In this document: one piece after another, positions 1 through 7,759 of the stretch | Layout of the letters: the number at the start of each line of letters is the position of its first letter | Numbering within the stretch: the first letter of the stretch is position 1 | Assembly (NCBI GenBank): GCA_949878435.1 | Contig: CATLAK010000002.1 | Coordinates: 62,001-126,000, forward strand | Origin: an uncultured Lachnospiraceae bacterium | GTDB taxonomy: Bacteria > Bacillota > Clostridia > Lachnospirales > Lachnospiraceae | DNA: 64,000 nucleotides | Direction of reading: 5' to 3' | Notes under the pieces: model-generated | Database searches by the model: none | Told to the model about the DNA's origin: nothing | The model's input: only the letters and a program-made list of their open reading frames with translations | Position numbers and translations under genes: made by a program

Positions 1-2
1 AA

Positions 3-539
3 AGGTATAATACCCTTTCCGGTGGGCAGAAGCAGAAGTTCACAATTATTATGGTCATGATGCAGAATGCAGAGCTGACTTTTTACGATGAGGTCACTTC
101 AGGTCTGGACTTTGAGACCAGACAGAAATTGATGGAGAAACTGGTGGAATGGTACAAGGACAAAGATGATACACTGGTAATCATTTCCCACTACTATGAG
201 GAATTGGAACAGATGGCGGATAAGATTTTGATTCTGGATCAGGGAAACGTGGTTGCATATGGCAAAAAGGAAGAACTATTTGAGACATATTGCGGCAAAG
301 CGGTGTTCCTGCTGGAAAATACGCCGGAAAATCGAAGGCTGTCACAGGGAATCAGGATGTTGAAATCCGCGGACCACCAGCTTGCCCTCTCCTGCAGGGA
401 CGAAAGAGAGGAAGAAGAACTGGCAGCAGTGCTGATTAAAAATAATGTGGACTTTAAGAGAAGTCATTCGGATATTGAAATGATATTTATCAATGCGAGG
501 GAACAGTTTTATGAAAAGCAGGGAGGAATGAAAGCGTGA
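3..539 (+). CDS. ABC transporter ATP-binding protein, C-terminal part (cut by window edge)
   Basis: The reading frame is open from the first bases, so the start lies outside the window and 178 residues are visible. It begins at the ABC signature (LSGGQKQK), followed by a Walker B/D-loop reading FYDEVTSGLD, where the usual Pro of DEPTSGLD is Val, and an H-loop ISHYYEEL. The last ~80 residues form the accessory C-terminal region seen in drug and antibiotic exporter ATPases. It overlaps the next gene by 4 bases (GTGA), so the two are translationally coupled and probably form one ABC-2 type exporter. The substrate is unknown. LytTR/DUF3021 genes often neighbour such exporters, and one pair faces this operon at 2036-2921. 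Confidence 0.9.
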   Translation, partial: RYNTLSGGQKQKFTIIMVMMQNAELTFYDEVTSGLDFETRQKLMEKLVEWYKDKDDTLVIISHYYEELEQMADKILILDQGNVVAYGKKEELFETYCGKAVFLLENTPENRRLSQGIRMLKSADHQLALSCRDEREEEELAAVLIKNNVDFKRSHSDIEMIFINAREQFYEKQGGMKA

Positions 540-1303
540 AAAAGAAATGTACTTTGAAAATGGTTTTATATGAATTGCGAAATTTAAACGGGAATCTCAT
601 GCCTCACTTTTTTGGGATCATTTTTCCCAATCTGATGTGCCTGCTTCTGCCCAGGGCGGTGGCAAGCGGGCTGCCGGCGGATATACAGCAGAAGGTGACC
701 GATTCGATTATGCTTTCAATGGCAATTGTGATTCCCATGTCGATTATGTTTTTGGGATACGGTGCTGTGTATGCACAGGAGGTTGAAAGAGGGATTCCTC
801 TTAGAATGCGGCTTTTTGGATTTGAAGAAAAGAGTGCGATCATGGCAAAGGTCTTCGCGCATTTGATTCTGCTTACAATTGCTTTTGTGATTTTTGCATT
901 TTTTCAGATGGCAGTGACGAAGGTATCAGTGCCTGCAGTTTCTTCCTTTTTATGCCTTGTAATATCATTATATTTGATAGGGGTTATTTTACTGGTCATA
1001 TCCCATGCACTTGCCAACCTTTTCAAAAAATTCAGCATTGTCTTTGGGGTGGAAATGGGAATATACTTTTTAATGATCATCTTATGCGGAATGATGGGGA
1101 TAAAGACAAGCGCACTGCCGAATGTGATGCAAAAAATTGCAGCGGCCTTTCCCATGACGTATATCGCCAATGAGTTTGCGGATTTCTGGCAGGGAGGAAC
1201 TTATCAGTTCATGCCGTTTATTCAATCCTTCCTTTTTATGGGGGCTATAGCGGGAATTTTGCTCTTGTTTTCCCTCTATAAAGATAAAAGAACCGTTAAA
1301 TAA
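536..1303 (+). CDS. ABC-2 type transporter permease
   Basis: A 255-residue, strongly hydrophobic protein with about six predicted membrane segments, the usual size and layout of an ABC-2 family permease. The GTG start overlaps the stop of the ATPase gene by 4 bases. It would form the membrane channel partnered with the upstream ATP-binding protein. The family call rests on topology and operon context, since ABC-2 permeases share little sequence. The transported compound cannot be inferred. The gene ends just before a hairpin shared with the convergent operon. Confidence 0.8.
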   Translation: MKKKCTLKMVLYELRNLNGNLMPHFFGIIFPNLMCLLLPRAVASGLPADIQQKVTDSIMLSMAIVIPMSIMFLGYGAVYAQEVERGIPLRMRLFGFEEKSAIMAKVFAHLILLTIAFVIFAFFQMAVTKVSVPAVSSFLCLVISLYLIGVILLVISHALANLFKKFSIVFGVEMGIYFLMIILCGMMGIKTSALPNVMQKIAAAFPMTYIANEFADFWQGGTYQFMPFIQSFLFMGAIAGILLLFSLYKDKRTVK

Positions 1304-1309
1304 GAAAGG

Positions 1310-1339
1310 CAGTTCCGCTTTCGGCAGAAGGCGGAACTG
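1310..1339. terminator. Hairpin between convergent operons
   Basis: A perfect 9-bp stem (CAGTTCCGC paired with GCGGAACTG) with a 12-base loop lies 6 bases past the permease stop and just before the 3' end of the minus-strand membrane protein gene. The flanking T-tract is weak on both strands (TTGCTGTC; CTTTC on the other side). It is a plausible bidirectional terminator, but not a textbook one. Confidence 0.55.
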
Positions 1340-1347
1340 TTGCTGTC

Positions 1348-2052
1348 TCATAGTACGAACATGAAAAACAGGACGAGGTATGCTTTCTTTAAATCTCTGT
1401 TTACTAAAAGGAATACGCATCCAAAGGCAAACCCGAGGGCGGCGCCCATAATACCGGTGGCAAAGTCTTTGGTGAGGATATGCCCCAGCCCCCAGGTGAG
1501 ACCGCAGATAATACCGCCGTAGGGAAAACCTTCCTTGCAAAACCATACTTCGCAGGCTTTTTGTCCAAATATGATGATCAGTAAAAACAGCATGGTCTCA
1601 AATGCATAGTAAAGATACTGAAAGGCAAAGAGCAAAGGTCCCTTTCCAGCATATTCCAGATATACTTTAAAACCGCCCCAGGAATGGTAACTCTGCCAGA
1701 ATGCAAGCAAAACGAATAGCAGGCTTAAACCCCACTGCCATAACCGCAGAGGCTTTCTTTTTTCCAGCAGGTCAAACCCGTATCGATCCCGCGCCCTTTT
1801 TATAAGAGCAAAAGCAATGATTCCCCATGTGGCGCAGGTGAGGATCCAGTGAAGAATCGTCTGTCCGGCGTTCCAGTTTTCCATAGCAGCTCCATAAAGG
1901 ATAGGTTCCAGCAGGAAGGCGTAGACAGCCTCCATTCCCAGACCAGCAAAGGCATATAACCCGAGATTTAGATAACTGCCGCCTTTTATTCCAGCGGGCA
2001 GAGCGCCAAGCAGCTCCTTGTTTTGGTTTTTTGTTTCAGATTGCTTTTTCAA
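1348..2052 (-). CDS. Integral membrane protein, CPBP-protease-like
   Basis: About 234 residues with six or more membrane helices. The TTG start at 2052 is chosen because GGAGG sits 7 bases upstream; no ATG lies near a ribosome site, and extension upstream would run far into the DUF3021 gene. The C-terminal half contains GLTWGLGHILTKD and a following GxxxG-rich helix resembling the last conserved motifs of CPBP (Abi) intramembrane proteases. The EExxxR motif of that family is not clear (only MEAVYAFLLEP), so catalytic activity is doubtful. It is the third gene of the LytTR-DUF3021 operon and may be a membrane effector or immunity-like protein. The function is not known. Confidence 0.65.
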   Translation of the reverse strand: MKKQSETKNQNKELLGALPAGIKGGSYLNLGLYAFAGLGMEAVYAFLLEPILYGAAMENWNAGQTILHWILTCATWGIIAFALIKRARDRYGFDLLEKRKPLRLWQWGLSLLFVLLAFWQSYHSWGGFKVYLEYAGKGPLLFAFQYLYYAFETMLFLLIIIFGQKACEVWFCKEGFPYGGIICGLTWGLGHILTKDFATGIMGAALGFAFGCVFLLVNRDLKKAYLVLFFMFVL

Positions 2053-2473
2053 CTTGATACCTCCGTATTTCTTCCAAAGTTTTGTTGGCATGTTTGACTT
2101 CAATAAATAGCGAGACGTAGTAGACTGCTGCGCCGATGGTATAAGGAATGGTAAAAGATAAAAACATATCCCGGTAAGCGTCTTCGTGCAGAGTTTCAAA
2201 AAAAGAGGAAACCCATGTAAGCAGCATGACAATACCGATTGCCAGCAGATATTGCACCAGAATGACCAGCGTAAGGGGAACGCTGCCAAAGCGGTAGTGC
2301 TGGGAAAGGACGGCTACTGCAAGCACAGACAACAGCAGCATCAACAGCAGATTCTGCTGGTCGTGTCCAAATTTCCCAAGGGTAATGGCTTCCAAAATTA
2401 CGTTGCCGATTGACAGCAGGGTAAAACAGATACAGACGATGGGGAAAAAATTTTGTTTATGAATCACTTTCAT
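2036..2473 (-). CDS. DUF3021 family membrane protein
   Basis: About 145 residues with four predicted membrane helices, the size and layout of the DUF3021 family. The start MKVIHKQ is supported by AGGAGG 7 bases upstream; the longer reading frame adds 10 unsupported residues. It overlaps the LytTR gene by 17 bases and the next gene by 17 bases. DUF3021 proteins are characteristically paired with LytTR regulators and probably hold or modulate the regulator at the membrane; that role is inference from family association. Confidence 0.75.
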   Translation of the reverse strand: MKVIHKQNFFPIVCICFTLLSIGNVILEAITLGKFGHDQQNLLLMLLLSVLAVAVLSQHYRFGSVPLTLVILVQYLLAIGIVMLLTWVSSFFETLHEDAYRDMFLSFTIPYTIGAAVYYVSLFIEVKHANKTLEEIRRYQVEKAI

Positions 2474-2921
2474 GACAAACCTCCTGTATATGATGCAATG
2501 CATCCAAAAATGATTTTTTATAGCTCCTGTTGAGAATCAGCATCTCTCCGTTCTCCATCACAAGATGGAGCCTCATATTTAAATCTGCTTTCACTTTATT
2601 GACTTTATAGAGATTTACTGCCGTGGATTTTCCGATTCTCACAAATCCGCTGTTTTCAAAACAGGCAAGGAAACTCCGCAGGCTGTAATCCAGCTGGTAG
2701 ACCTCCTTTTCCTGATAGGCAAAGAGTTTCCGGTCTACCACTTCCAAGTAGTAGATACTGACGGGATGCAGTTTTTGCATGCAGTCATCCTTTTTTCCGA
2801 TGATACTGTGCAGGGATTGAAAAAAGTCCTTGACCAGCGTAATGGATTCAGTCTCTTCCCGGTAATGGACATCCACGTAATCCTCTTTTAGTAATGGCTC
2901 CTTTAAGTATTGTACTTTCAA
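2457..2921 (-). CDS. LytTR family DNA-binding regulator
   Basis: A 154-residue protein whose last ~100 residues match the LytTR DNA-binding fold (YYLEVVDRKLFAYQ, LRSFLACFENSGFVRIGKSTAVNL, LNRSYKKSFLDAL). No receiver domain precedes it, as in the short LytTR proteins that pair with DUF3021. The TTG at 2921 is preferred over the GTG at 2930, because AGGAGG is 8 bases before the TTG but overlaps the GTG. It heads a three-gene overlapping operon and probably autoregulates it, and it may also control the convergent ABC exporter genes. Confidence 0.85.
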   Translation of the reverse strand: MKVQYLKEPLLKEDYVDVHYREETESITLVKDFFQSLHSIIGKKDDCMQKLHPVSIYYLEVVDRKLFAYQEKEVYQLDYSLRSFLACFENSGFVRIGKSTAVNLYKVNKVKADLNMRLHLVMENGEMLILNRSYKKSFLDALHHIQEVCHESDS

Positions 2922-2944
2922 CGTGTGCACCTCCTATAACAGTC

Positions 2945-2972
2945 ATTATACAGAACCGGCTTAAATCCACAA
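2945..2972 (-). promoter_or_regulatory. Putative sigma-A promoter of the LytTR operon
   Basis: On the minus strand, a -35 like TTGTGG (2967-2972) is followed after 16 bases by a perfect -10 TATAAT (2945-2950), 24 bases before the chosen start. The -35 is imperfect, which fits a regulated promoter. Confidence 0.55.
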
Positions 2973-3120
2973 GTGCTGCCTGCGCGACTTGCGTGTGGGG
3001 GTGTTTATCTTGCAAATCGGAAAGTTTGAGTGTTGTCCGTGAAATAGAAAATGTCACCATTCCCCGGCTTTATACGTATTAGACACATAAGAAGCAGGAA
3101 GCATCAAGAAGGGAGGAACT

Positions 3121-3600
3121 ATGTGTATAGAAGAACTTGTACTTAAGTACAGCAACACGCTTTATAAAATCTGCATCGTTATGTTGTGCAACGAGCAGGA
3201 TGCAAAGGACGCCGTTCAGGATACCTTCTGCAGGTATCTGGAAAAGAGACCGGACTTTACAAATGAGGAGCATGGGAAAGCCTGGCTGATCCGTGTGGCG
3301 TCCAACATCTGCAGGGACATGCTCCGTGCGAGGAGCCGGCATCCAAAGGTTTCCATAGACGATCTGTCAAATGTTCTTGCAGCGCCGGCGCAAAGGGATG
3401 TTCTGACAGAGCTGATGGAATTGCCGCCTAAGCAGAAAGCGGTTATTTATCTTCACTATGTAGATGGCTACAGTGTAAAGGAAATTGCAGATATCCTGAA
3501 GATTACAGAAAGTGCAGTGAAAAAGAGGATGCAGCGGGGCAGGGAATATCTGCGGCTGTCATGGAAGGAGGAAGAGGGCAGATGGAAGACATGCAATTGA
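3121..3600 (+). CDS. ECF-type RNA polymerase sigma factor
   Basis: A 159-residue protein with the two-domain layout of extracytoplasmic-function sigma factors. Region 2 covers residues ~5-65 (EQDAKDAVQDTFCRYL, WLIRVASNICRDML). Region 4 covers ~100-150 with a clear helix-turn-helix (YLHYVDGYSVKEIADILKITESAVKKRMQRGREYL). The ATG is preceded by GGGAGGAAC. The next gene, encoding a single-pass membrane protein, overlaps or abuts this one, the usual sigma/anti-sigma pairing. The target regulon cannot be read from the window; no convincing ECF-type promoter was found in the 190 bases upstream. Confidence 0.92.
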   Translation: MCIEELVLKYSNTLYKICIVMLCNEQDAKDAVQDTFCRYLEKRPDFTNEEHGKAWLIRVASNICRDMLRARSRHPKVSIDDLSNVLAAPAQRDVLTELMELPPKQKAVIYLHYVDGYSVKEIADILKITESAVKKRMQRGREYLRLSWKEEEGRWKTCN

Positions 3601-4757
3601 AAGAAGCTATAGATCAGATAAATATTTCGGAGGCTGTGCAGCAAGAGATGATACAGAACCTTCGCAGGCAGGAAGAGCAGGGACGGTATCGATATCATCA
3701 TAAACCTCATTCCATTAAAAGAAGTCTTCCGGCAGCGGCAGCGATTCTTCTGGCAGTGGGAATTGTCAGTATCCCGGTTCAGGCGGGCATCCGCTACCTG
3801 GTAAAGGAGAGGATGGAAAGCATTCCCAAGGAAGAGATGGAAGAGACGCTGGAAATGCAGAAAGAGCAGACGAATGGTGCAGATCTTTTTTCCAGGGAGT
3901 ATTCTCCAAACGAAAAGCAGCGGATGGAAGCGCTTTTCAGGGACTATCAGAATGGTATTTTTCCCGAGAGGCAGCTGCTTATAGTAGAGGAGGAAGAACA
4001 AGTGACGGAAGATACCCTTTGCTATCTGGAAAGTACGGGGTGCTTTTATCTTCCGGACCGTGAGCTGACCGACGAAGAGATTCTGGAAATCATTGAATTT
4101 AATTATAAGCGGGAATATGCGCTGACATTAGACCCCGAAGTGCAGGCGGTGATAGAAAACCATGAGAAAGAGCAAAATGAGATTAAGACACAGGTGCAGG
4201 CAGGCGGCGGCATCAGCGAAGCGGAGGCTGTTGCAGTGGCGCAGGAGTGGATGAATACTTTCTTCGGTGTATCTACCGACGGCATGGAGGAGATAATTTA
4301 TCTGGATGAGGAATGGTTCGATGTCCCGACCTACCATATTACTTATTATATCCAAAGCGTTTGCAGTTACTATTTTTCTATCAGTACGGTGGACGGCAGC
4401 ATTATGTCTGTGAGTGTAAGCAGATCTTCTATGCGGAATACGCCCACGCTGACGGAAGAGCAGGCAAAGGAGAGGATGCCGCAAGGGCGCCGGGATGCGC
4501 AGCGCTTTTTAGAAGAGCAGATTGGAATCCATGAGGAGTATAAGGCGGTTTATGCTTTTTATATAGCCGAAAACGGAAAACTGCTTTCAGGCGACATCAC
4601 TTACTATTTTGAGAAAACGGATGGGAATTTTGATCAGGTTGCGTTTTATTATGATACCAATGGATTATCCGGCTATACCTGCATTACCAGCGAGTTGTTT
4701 GAACAGCAGAAAGGGTGGGAAGGCGCGGTGGTAGTGCCTGTTGATTTGGAAAATTGA
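3582..4757 (+). CDS. Membrane-anchored putative anti-sigma factor / sigma partner
   Basis: A 391-residue protein with a ~48-residue cytoplasmic N-terminus, one membrane helix (about residues 49-68) and a long acidic extracellular domain. A stretch around residues 200-290 (SEAEAVAVAQEWMNTFFG, then YHITYYIQSVCSYYFSISTVDGSIMSVSVS) resembles the PepSY/YpeB-like fold. The start at 3582 has GGAGG about 10 bases upstream inside the sigma gene; an earlier ATG at 3561 has no ribosome site. The 19-base overlap with the ECF sigma gene suggests it binds that sigma factor, though no known anti-sigma family is recognised. Confidence 0.7.
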   Translation: MEDMQLKEAIDQINISEAVQQEMIQNLRRQEEQGRYRYHHKPHSIKRSLPAAAAILLAVGIVSIPVQAGIRYLVKERMESIPKEEMEETLEMQKEQTNGADLFSREYSPNEKQRMEALFRDYQNGIFPERQLLIVEEEEQVTEDTLCYLESTGCFYLPDRELTDEEILEIIEFNYKREYALTLDPEVQAVIENHEKEQNEIKTQVQAGGGISEAEAVAVAQEWMNTFFGVSTDGMEEIIYLDEEWFDVPTYHITYYIQSVCSYYFSISTVDGSIMSVSVSRSSMRNTPTLTEEQAKERMPQGRRDAQRFLEEQIGIHEEYKAVYAFYIAENGKLLSGDITYYFEKTDGNFDQVAFYYDTNGLSGYTCITSELFEQQKGWEGAVVVPVDLEN

Positions 4758-4817
4758 AAAATCCCGATTTAGGACAGTATTTGTAACAGTTTAGTCTGCA
4801 AGATGTTCTTGAAGTTG

Positions 4818-4854
4818 GAAGGGTTCATCATAATGAGTGATGGATCCTTCTTTT
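4818..4854 (+). terminator. Rho-independent terminator after the ECF sigma operon
   Basis: A 13-bp stem with two G-U pairs (GAAGGGTTCATCA with TGATGGATCCTTC) and a 7-base loop is followed by TTTT. It lies 60 bases past the stop codon of the anti-sigma-like gene. Confidence 0.7.
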
Positions 4855-4989
4855 GTGCGCAAATGAGAGTATAAAATATCAACCGACATAAGCCTTTTTT
4901 TCAGTTTTTCAATTAACGGAGAGGACGGAATATTCATATCGTTTTTCACCGAACTGTTATAATTCCGCAGATGGAGAATGAACTTTTCC

Positions 4990-5018
4990 TTGACAATGCA
5001 GTCTATAAGCGATAGACT
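4990..5018 (+). promoter_or_regulatory. Promoter of the blaI-like gene
   Basis: A consensus -35 TTGACA (4990-4995) and, 17 bases on, a -10 like TAGACT (5013-5018). The -10 lies inside the first palindromic operator, so a bound dimer would block RNA polymerase directly. Confidence 0.65.
5001..5017. promoter_or_regulatory. Operator 1 for the BlaI-type repressor (predicted)
   Basis: The perfect inverted repeat GTCTAT-N5-ATAGAC overlaps the promoter of the repressor gene. The identical half-sites recur 32 bases downstream. BlaI/MecI repressors bind such dyads as dimers upstream of their own gene; assignment to this repressor is inference from position. Confidence 0.65.
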
Positions 5019-5032
5019 ATTCGTATACGTTG

Positions 5033-5049
5033 GTCTATAAAGAATAGAC
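5033..5049. promoter_or_regulatory. Operator 2 for the BlaI-type repressor (predicted)
   Basis: A second GTCTAT-N5-ATAGAC dyad with a different 5-base centre. It is spaced 32 bp from operator 1, about three helical turns, so two dimers would sit on the same DNA face. It lies in the predicted leader, upstream of the repressor start. Confidence 0.65.
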
Positions 5050-5092
5050 TATCGGCAATGCCGAAAGATTTATGCAGGGAAGGAACGGGTAT

Positions 5093-5476
5093 ATGGGAGG
5101 ATATAAATTAGCGGATACGGAAAAGAGATTTGCAGAGATCATCTGGGACAGGGAGCCGATTCCATCCCCGGAGCTGGTAAAAATCTGTGAAAAGGAAATG
5201 AACTGGAAGAAATCAACCACATATACAGTATTGAAAAAACTGTGTGATAAGGGGATTTTTCAAAATGAAAACGCATTGGTGCGCGCGAAGATGAGCAAAG
5301 AGGAATTTTACGGGGCGCAGAGCAGGGAGTATGTGGAGCATGTGTTTGCAGGTTCCCTGCCCCGTTTCCTGACGGCGTTCTGCAGCGGAAGAAAATTGTC
5401 TTTGCAGGAAGCGGAGGAGATGCGAAGGCTTATCGATGAAAATTTGGGGGGAGATGCAGGGGAGGGAAGGGAATGA
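5093..5476 (+). CDS. BlaI/MecI/CopY family transcriptional repressor
   Basis: A 127-residue winged-helix protein with the family pattern: KLADTEKRFAEIIWDREPIPSPELV, then the recognition region WKKSTTYTVLKKLCDKGIF. The start at 5093 (MGGYKLAD) has AAGGAA 8 bases upstream; the ATG at 5072 lacks a ribosome site. It overlaps the M56 peptidase gene by 4 bases, the classic repressor/sensor arrangement in which the membrane sensor triggers repressor cleavage or release. No beta-lactamase or penicillin-binding-protein target gene is nearby, so the regulated function is probably cell-envelope related but unknown. Confidence 0.9.
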   Translation: MGGYKLADTEKRFAEIIWDREPIPSPELVKICEKEMNWKKSTTYTVLKKLCDKGIFQNENALVRAKMSKEEFYGAQSREYVEHVFAGSLPRFLTAFCSGRKLSLQEAEEMRRLIDENLGGDAGEGRE

Positions 5477-7086
5477 TCAAATTCTTTATTACAATATTGA
5501 ATATGAGCATATCGGCGACAATAGTAATCTTAGCCATATTGGTACTGCGTTTGTTCCTAAAACGGGCTCCCAGAATTTTTTCATATGCTCTGTGGCTGGT
5601 GGTATTTTTGCGGCTTTTGTGCCCATTTTTGCCGGAAGCAGAGTGGGGGATGATTCCTTATGCCAGATTTGCACAGGCTGGCGCAGGCTTTGATTTATGG
5701 AAGCCGGAAATGAATGGATAGCCTGCAGAAAGGATTCAGCTTTTCTTTGCGGATGCTATGGAAGCGCAGGGGGAAACAGGTGGCATAGGGACAGAAGCGG
5801 ATGGATTTCCAAAGACGGCGGAGGATACTGTAAAGACGGCAAGGGGATGGATGGCTGTAATCGGTATTTATTTTACAGGGGTATGTCTGCTGTTTTTATA
5901 CTGTCTGGGGAGTTTATTGACGACGCGGAAGAGGCTGAAAAGCATGGAAATTGGCGAAGAGGAGAGGTATGGAAGGATATGCAGGAGGATTGTGGCGAAG
6001 GGGATAAAAGCGCCTTTTGTTTTCGGAATCATCAAGCCTGTAGTTTATTTTCCTCAAGGATTGTCCAAAGAGCAGCAGGAGCTGGTTTGGGAGCATGAAC
6101 TGATGCATATCAGGCGGAGAGACCATCTGATAAAGCCCATAGCCTTTGCCGGGGTATGCCTGCACTGGTTCAATCCCTTTGTCTGGGCGGCGTTTCACTT
6201 TATGGAAAGCGATATGGAGCTGTCCTGTGACGAAGCGGTGTTGAAAAAGACAGGATATGAAAACAAGAAGGCATATGCAGACACACTTTTGTATCTTTCA
6301 GGAGAACCGGAGCAAATGAGCTGCCCTATTGCCTTTGGAGAAAAAAGCGTAAAAACCAGAATTAAAAATATAATCAGGCTGAAGAAGACGAAAAACTATG
6401 TGACGGCGATTGTGGCGGTTGCGGTTGTTTGTGCGGCAGCGGTACTTTTGGTAAATGGAAAATGGAATTTGCAGGAAGAACCCGGAACGGAAGGCACTGT
6501 GGAGACATACTATATGTACTCAGACGAACTTTCGGATGAAACGATTAAGGCAGAGGAAATCAATTATCTGCCATCTGAGCAGATTGCCCACGCACAGGAC
6601 ATTCCCACTGATACAGAAATGTCGGTAGAGCACATGTATTATCCGGTAACGCCGGATGGACATTCTGTTCTTTTAAGGGAGAAAGAAGGGGCATTTTATG
6701 ATACTTTGATTGAATACACCTGCCCGGTGGAGGGCAGCCGTATATCGGATATTTACGGAGAACGGATCCATCCTGAAACGCAGGAGCGGATCATGCACAG
6801 CGGTATCGACTTTGCCGCCGAAAAGGGCACGCCGGTGAAAGCCGCGGCGGAAGGAACGGTATTTGAGACAGGTTTTGATACCTACTGCGGCAATTATGTA
6901 ATTCTGCAGCATGATAACGGCGATATGACTTATTATGCGCACTGCGATGCGATCATGGTGGAAACAGGAGCAAAGGTCATGCAGGGAGAACAGATTGCAA
7001 CGGTGGGAAATACAGGGGCAAGTACAGGTTCGTACCTGCACTTTGCAGTGAGCAGAAATGGCAGCTTCGTGGAAGTGGAGATATAG
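5473..7086 (+). pseudogene. BlaR1-like M56 metallopeptidase fused to an M23 (LytM) domain, interrupted by in-frame TAG
   Basis: One frame runs from 5473 to 7086 with a single stop (TAG) at 5719-5721 after codon 82. The sequence on both sides reads as one protein: N-terminal membrane helices, then more helices, an HExxH zinc motif (HELMH, about position 208) with ELSCDEAVL downstream, a further helix, and an extracellular C-terminal M23-like domain (HSGID near 442-446, YYAHCD, SYLHF). It would be the sensor partner of the upstream BlaI. TAG could derive from CAG by one C-to-T change. Re-initiation at ATG 5758 would lose the first helices and has no good ribosome site. Alternatives are a sequencing error or amber readthrough. 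In the M23 part the usual HxH reads YLH, so hydrolase activity is doubtful and a binding role is possible. Confidence 0.8.
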
Positions 7087-7123
7087 ACCTTCCCCAAAAT
7101 TCAGCGTAAAAACAGGAGGGCGT

Positions 7124-7639
7124 ATGGGGGAAAATCAACTGACCAAAGCGGAAATGGATAATTTTAAGTATGGTCTTCCAGGGGACAGGAAGATTTTGAA
7201 TGCATTGACAGCAGCATTCTTCGCTGGGAGCGGGGCTTGGCTGGTTTTTCTTTGCTATCATCTTTTTTGTGAAGGGCGGAATGGTGAAAAAACCAATGCA
7301 GAAATGATAAGGTCATTCATTGTCCCTGTGCTTGTATTCTGTGTCATGGCAGCTATATTTTTGGTGTGCAGGGCAGCTGTTAACAGAAGAAATAATAATA
7401 TTTATCAGTGCCTGAAAAATGGCGAATATACTCTTATTGTCAGTTCCATTTCAGAAATAAACTTTCGATACCAAGGCTCTGGCAAGCATAAGTACAGAGT
7501 GGATTTTTATAAATGCCCGGAAATCAATGGGGAGATTACGCCGATTTCCCAAAGGCAATTCCGGCGTGCCAAGGAGGGGGATAAGCTGAAGGTGGTGGTC
7601 GTGAGTAAGATGCATGTAATCTATGGGATCTTGGAATAA
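7124..7639 (+). CDS. Small membrane protein of unknown function
   Basis: A 171-residue protein; the start at 7124 is set by AGGAGG 5 bases upstream. Two membrane helices (about residues 28-50 and 66-88) are followed by a soluble, basic C-terminal domain of ~80 residues that is probably cytoplasmic. It lies 37 bases behind the M56-M23 gene and is likely in the same transcript, so it may belong to the same envelope-sensing unit. I do not recognise a family. Confidence 0.65.
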   Translation: MGENQLTKAEMDNFKYGLPGDRKILNALTAAFFAGSGAWLVFLCYHLFCEGRNGEKTNAEMIRSFIVPVLVFCVMAAIFLVCRAAVNRRNNNIYQCLKNGEYTLIVSSISEINFRYQGSGKHKYRVDFYKCPEINGEITPISQRQFRRAKEGDKLKVVVVSKMHVIYGILE

Positions 7640-7759
7640 AATCCTTTTGTTTTTCCGCTTCATATATTATAATAAAAAAGGCGGTGCCGGTACTGGTGGA
7701 ATATGTGGAGGATAGGTATTGGCAATCACAGCAGAAATACGACTAAGGGAGAAATGAAG

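Noticed and set aside
3040..3078. ECF-type autoregulated promoter (TGAAAT ... CGTA) before the sigma gene
   Set aside because: The two elements are 29 bases apart, far more than the ~16 needed, so the match is probably chance.
5719..5721. TAG read as pyrrolysine
   Set aside because: Nothing in the M56 family calls for pyrrolysine here, no pyl genes are in the window, and a CAG-to-TAG mutation is simpler.
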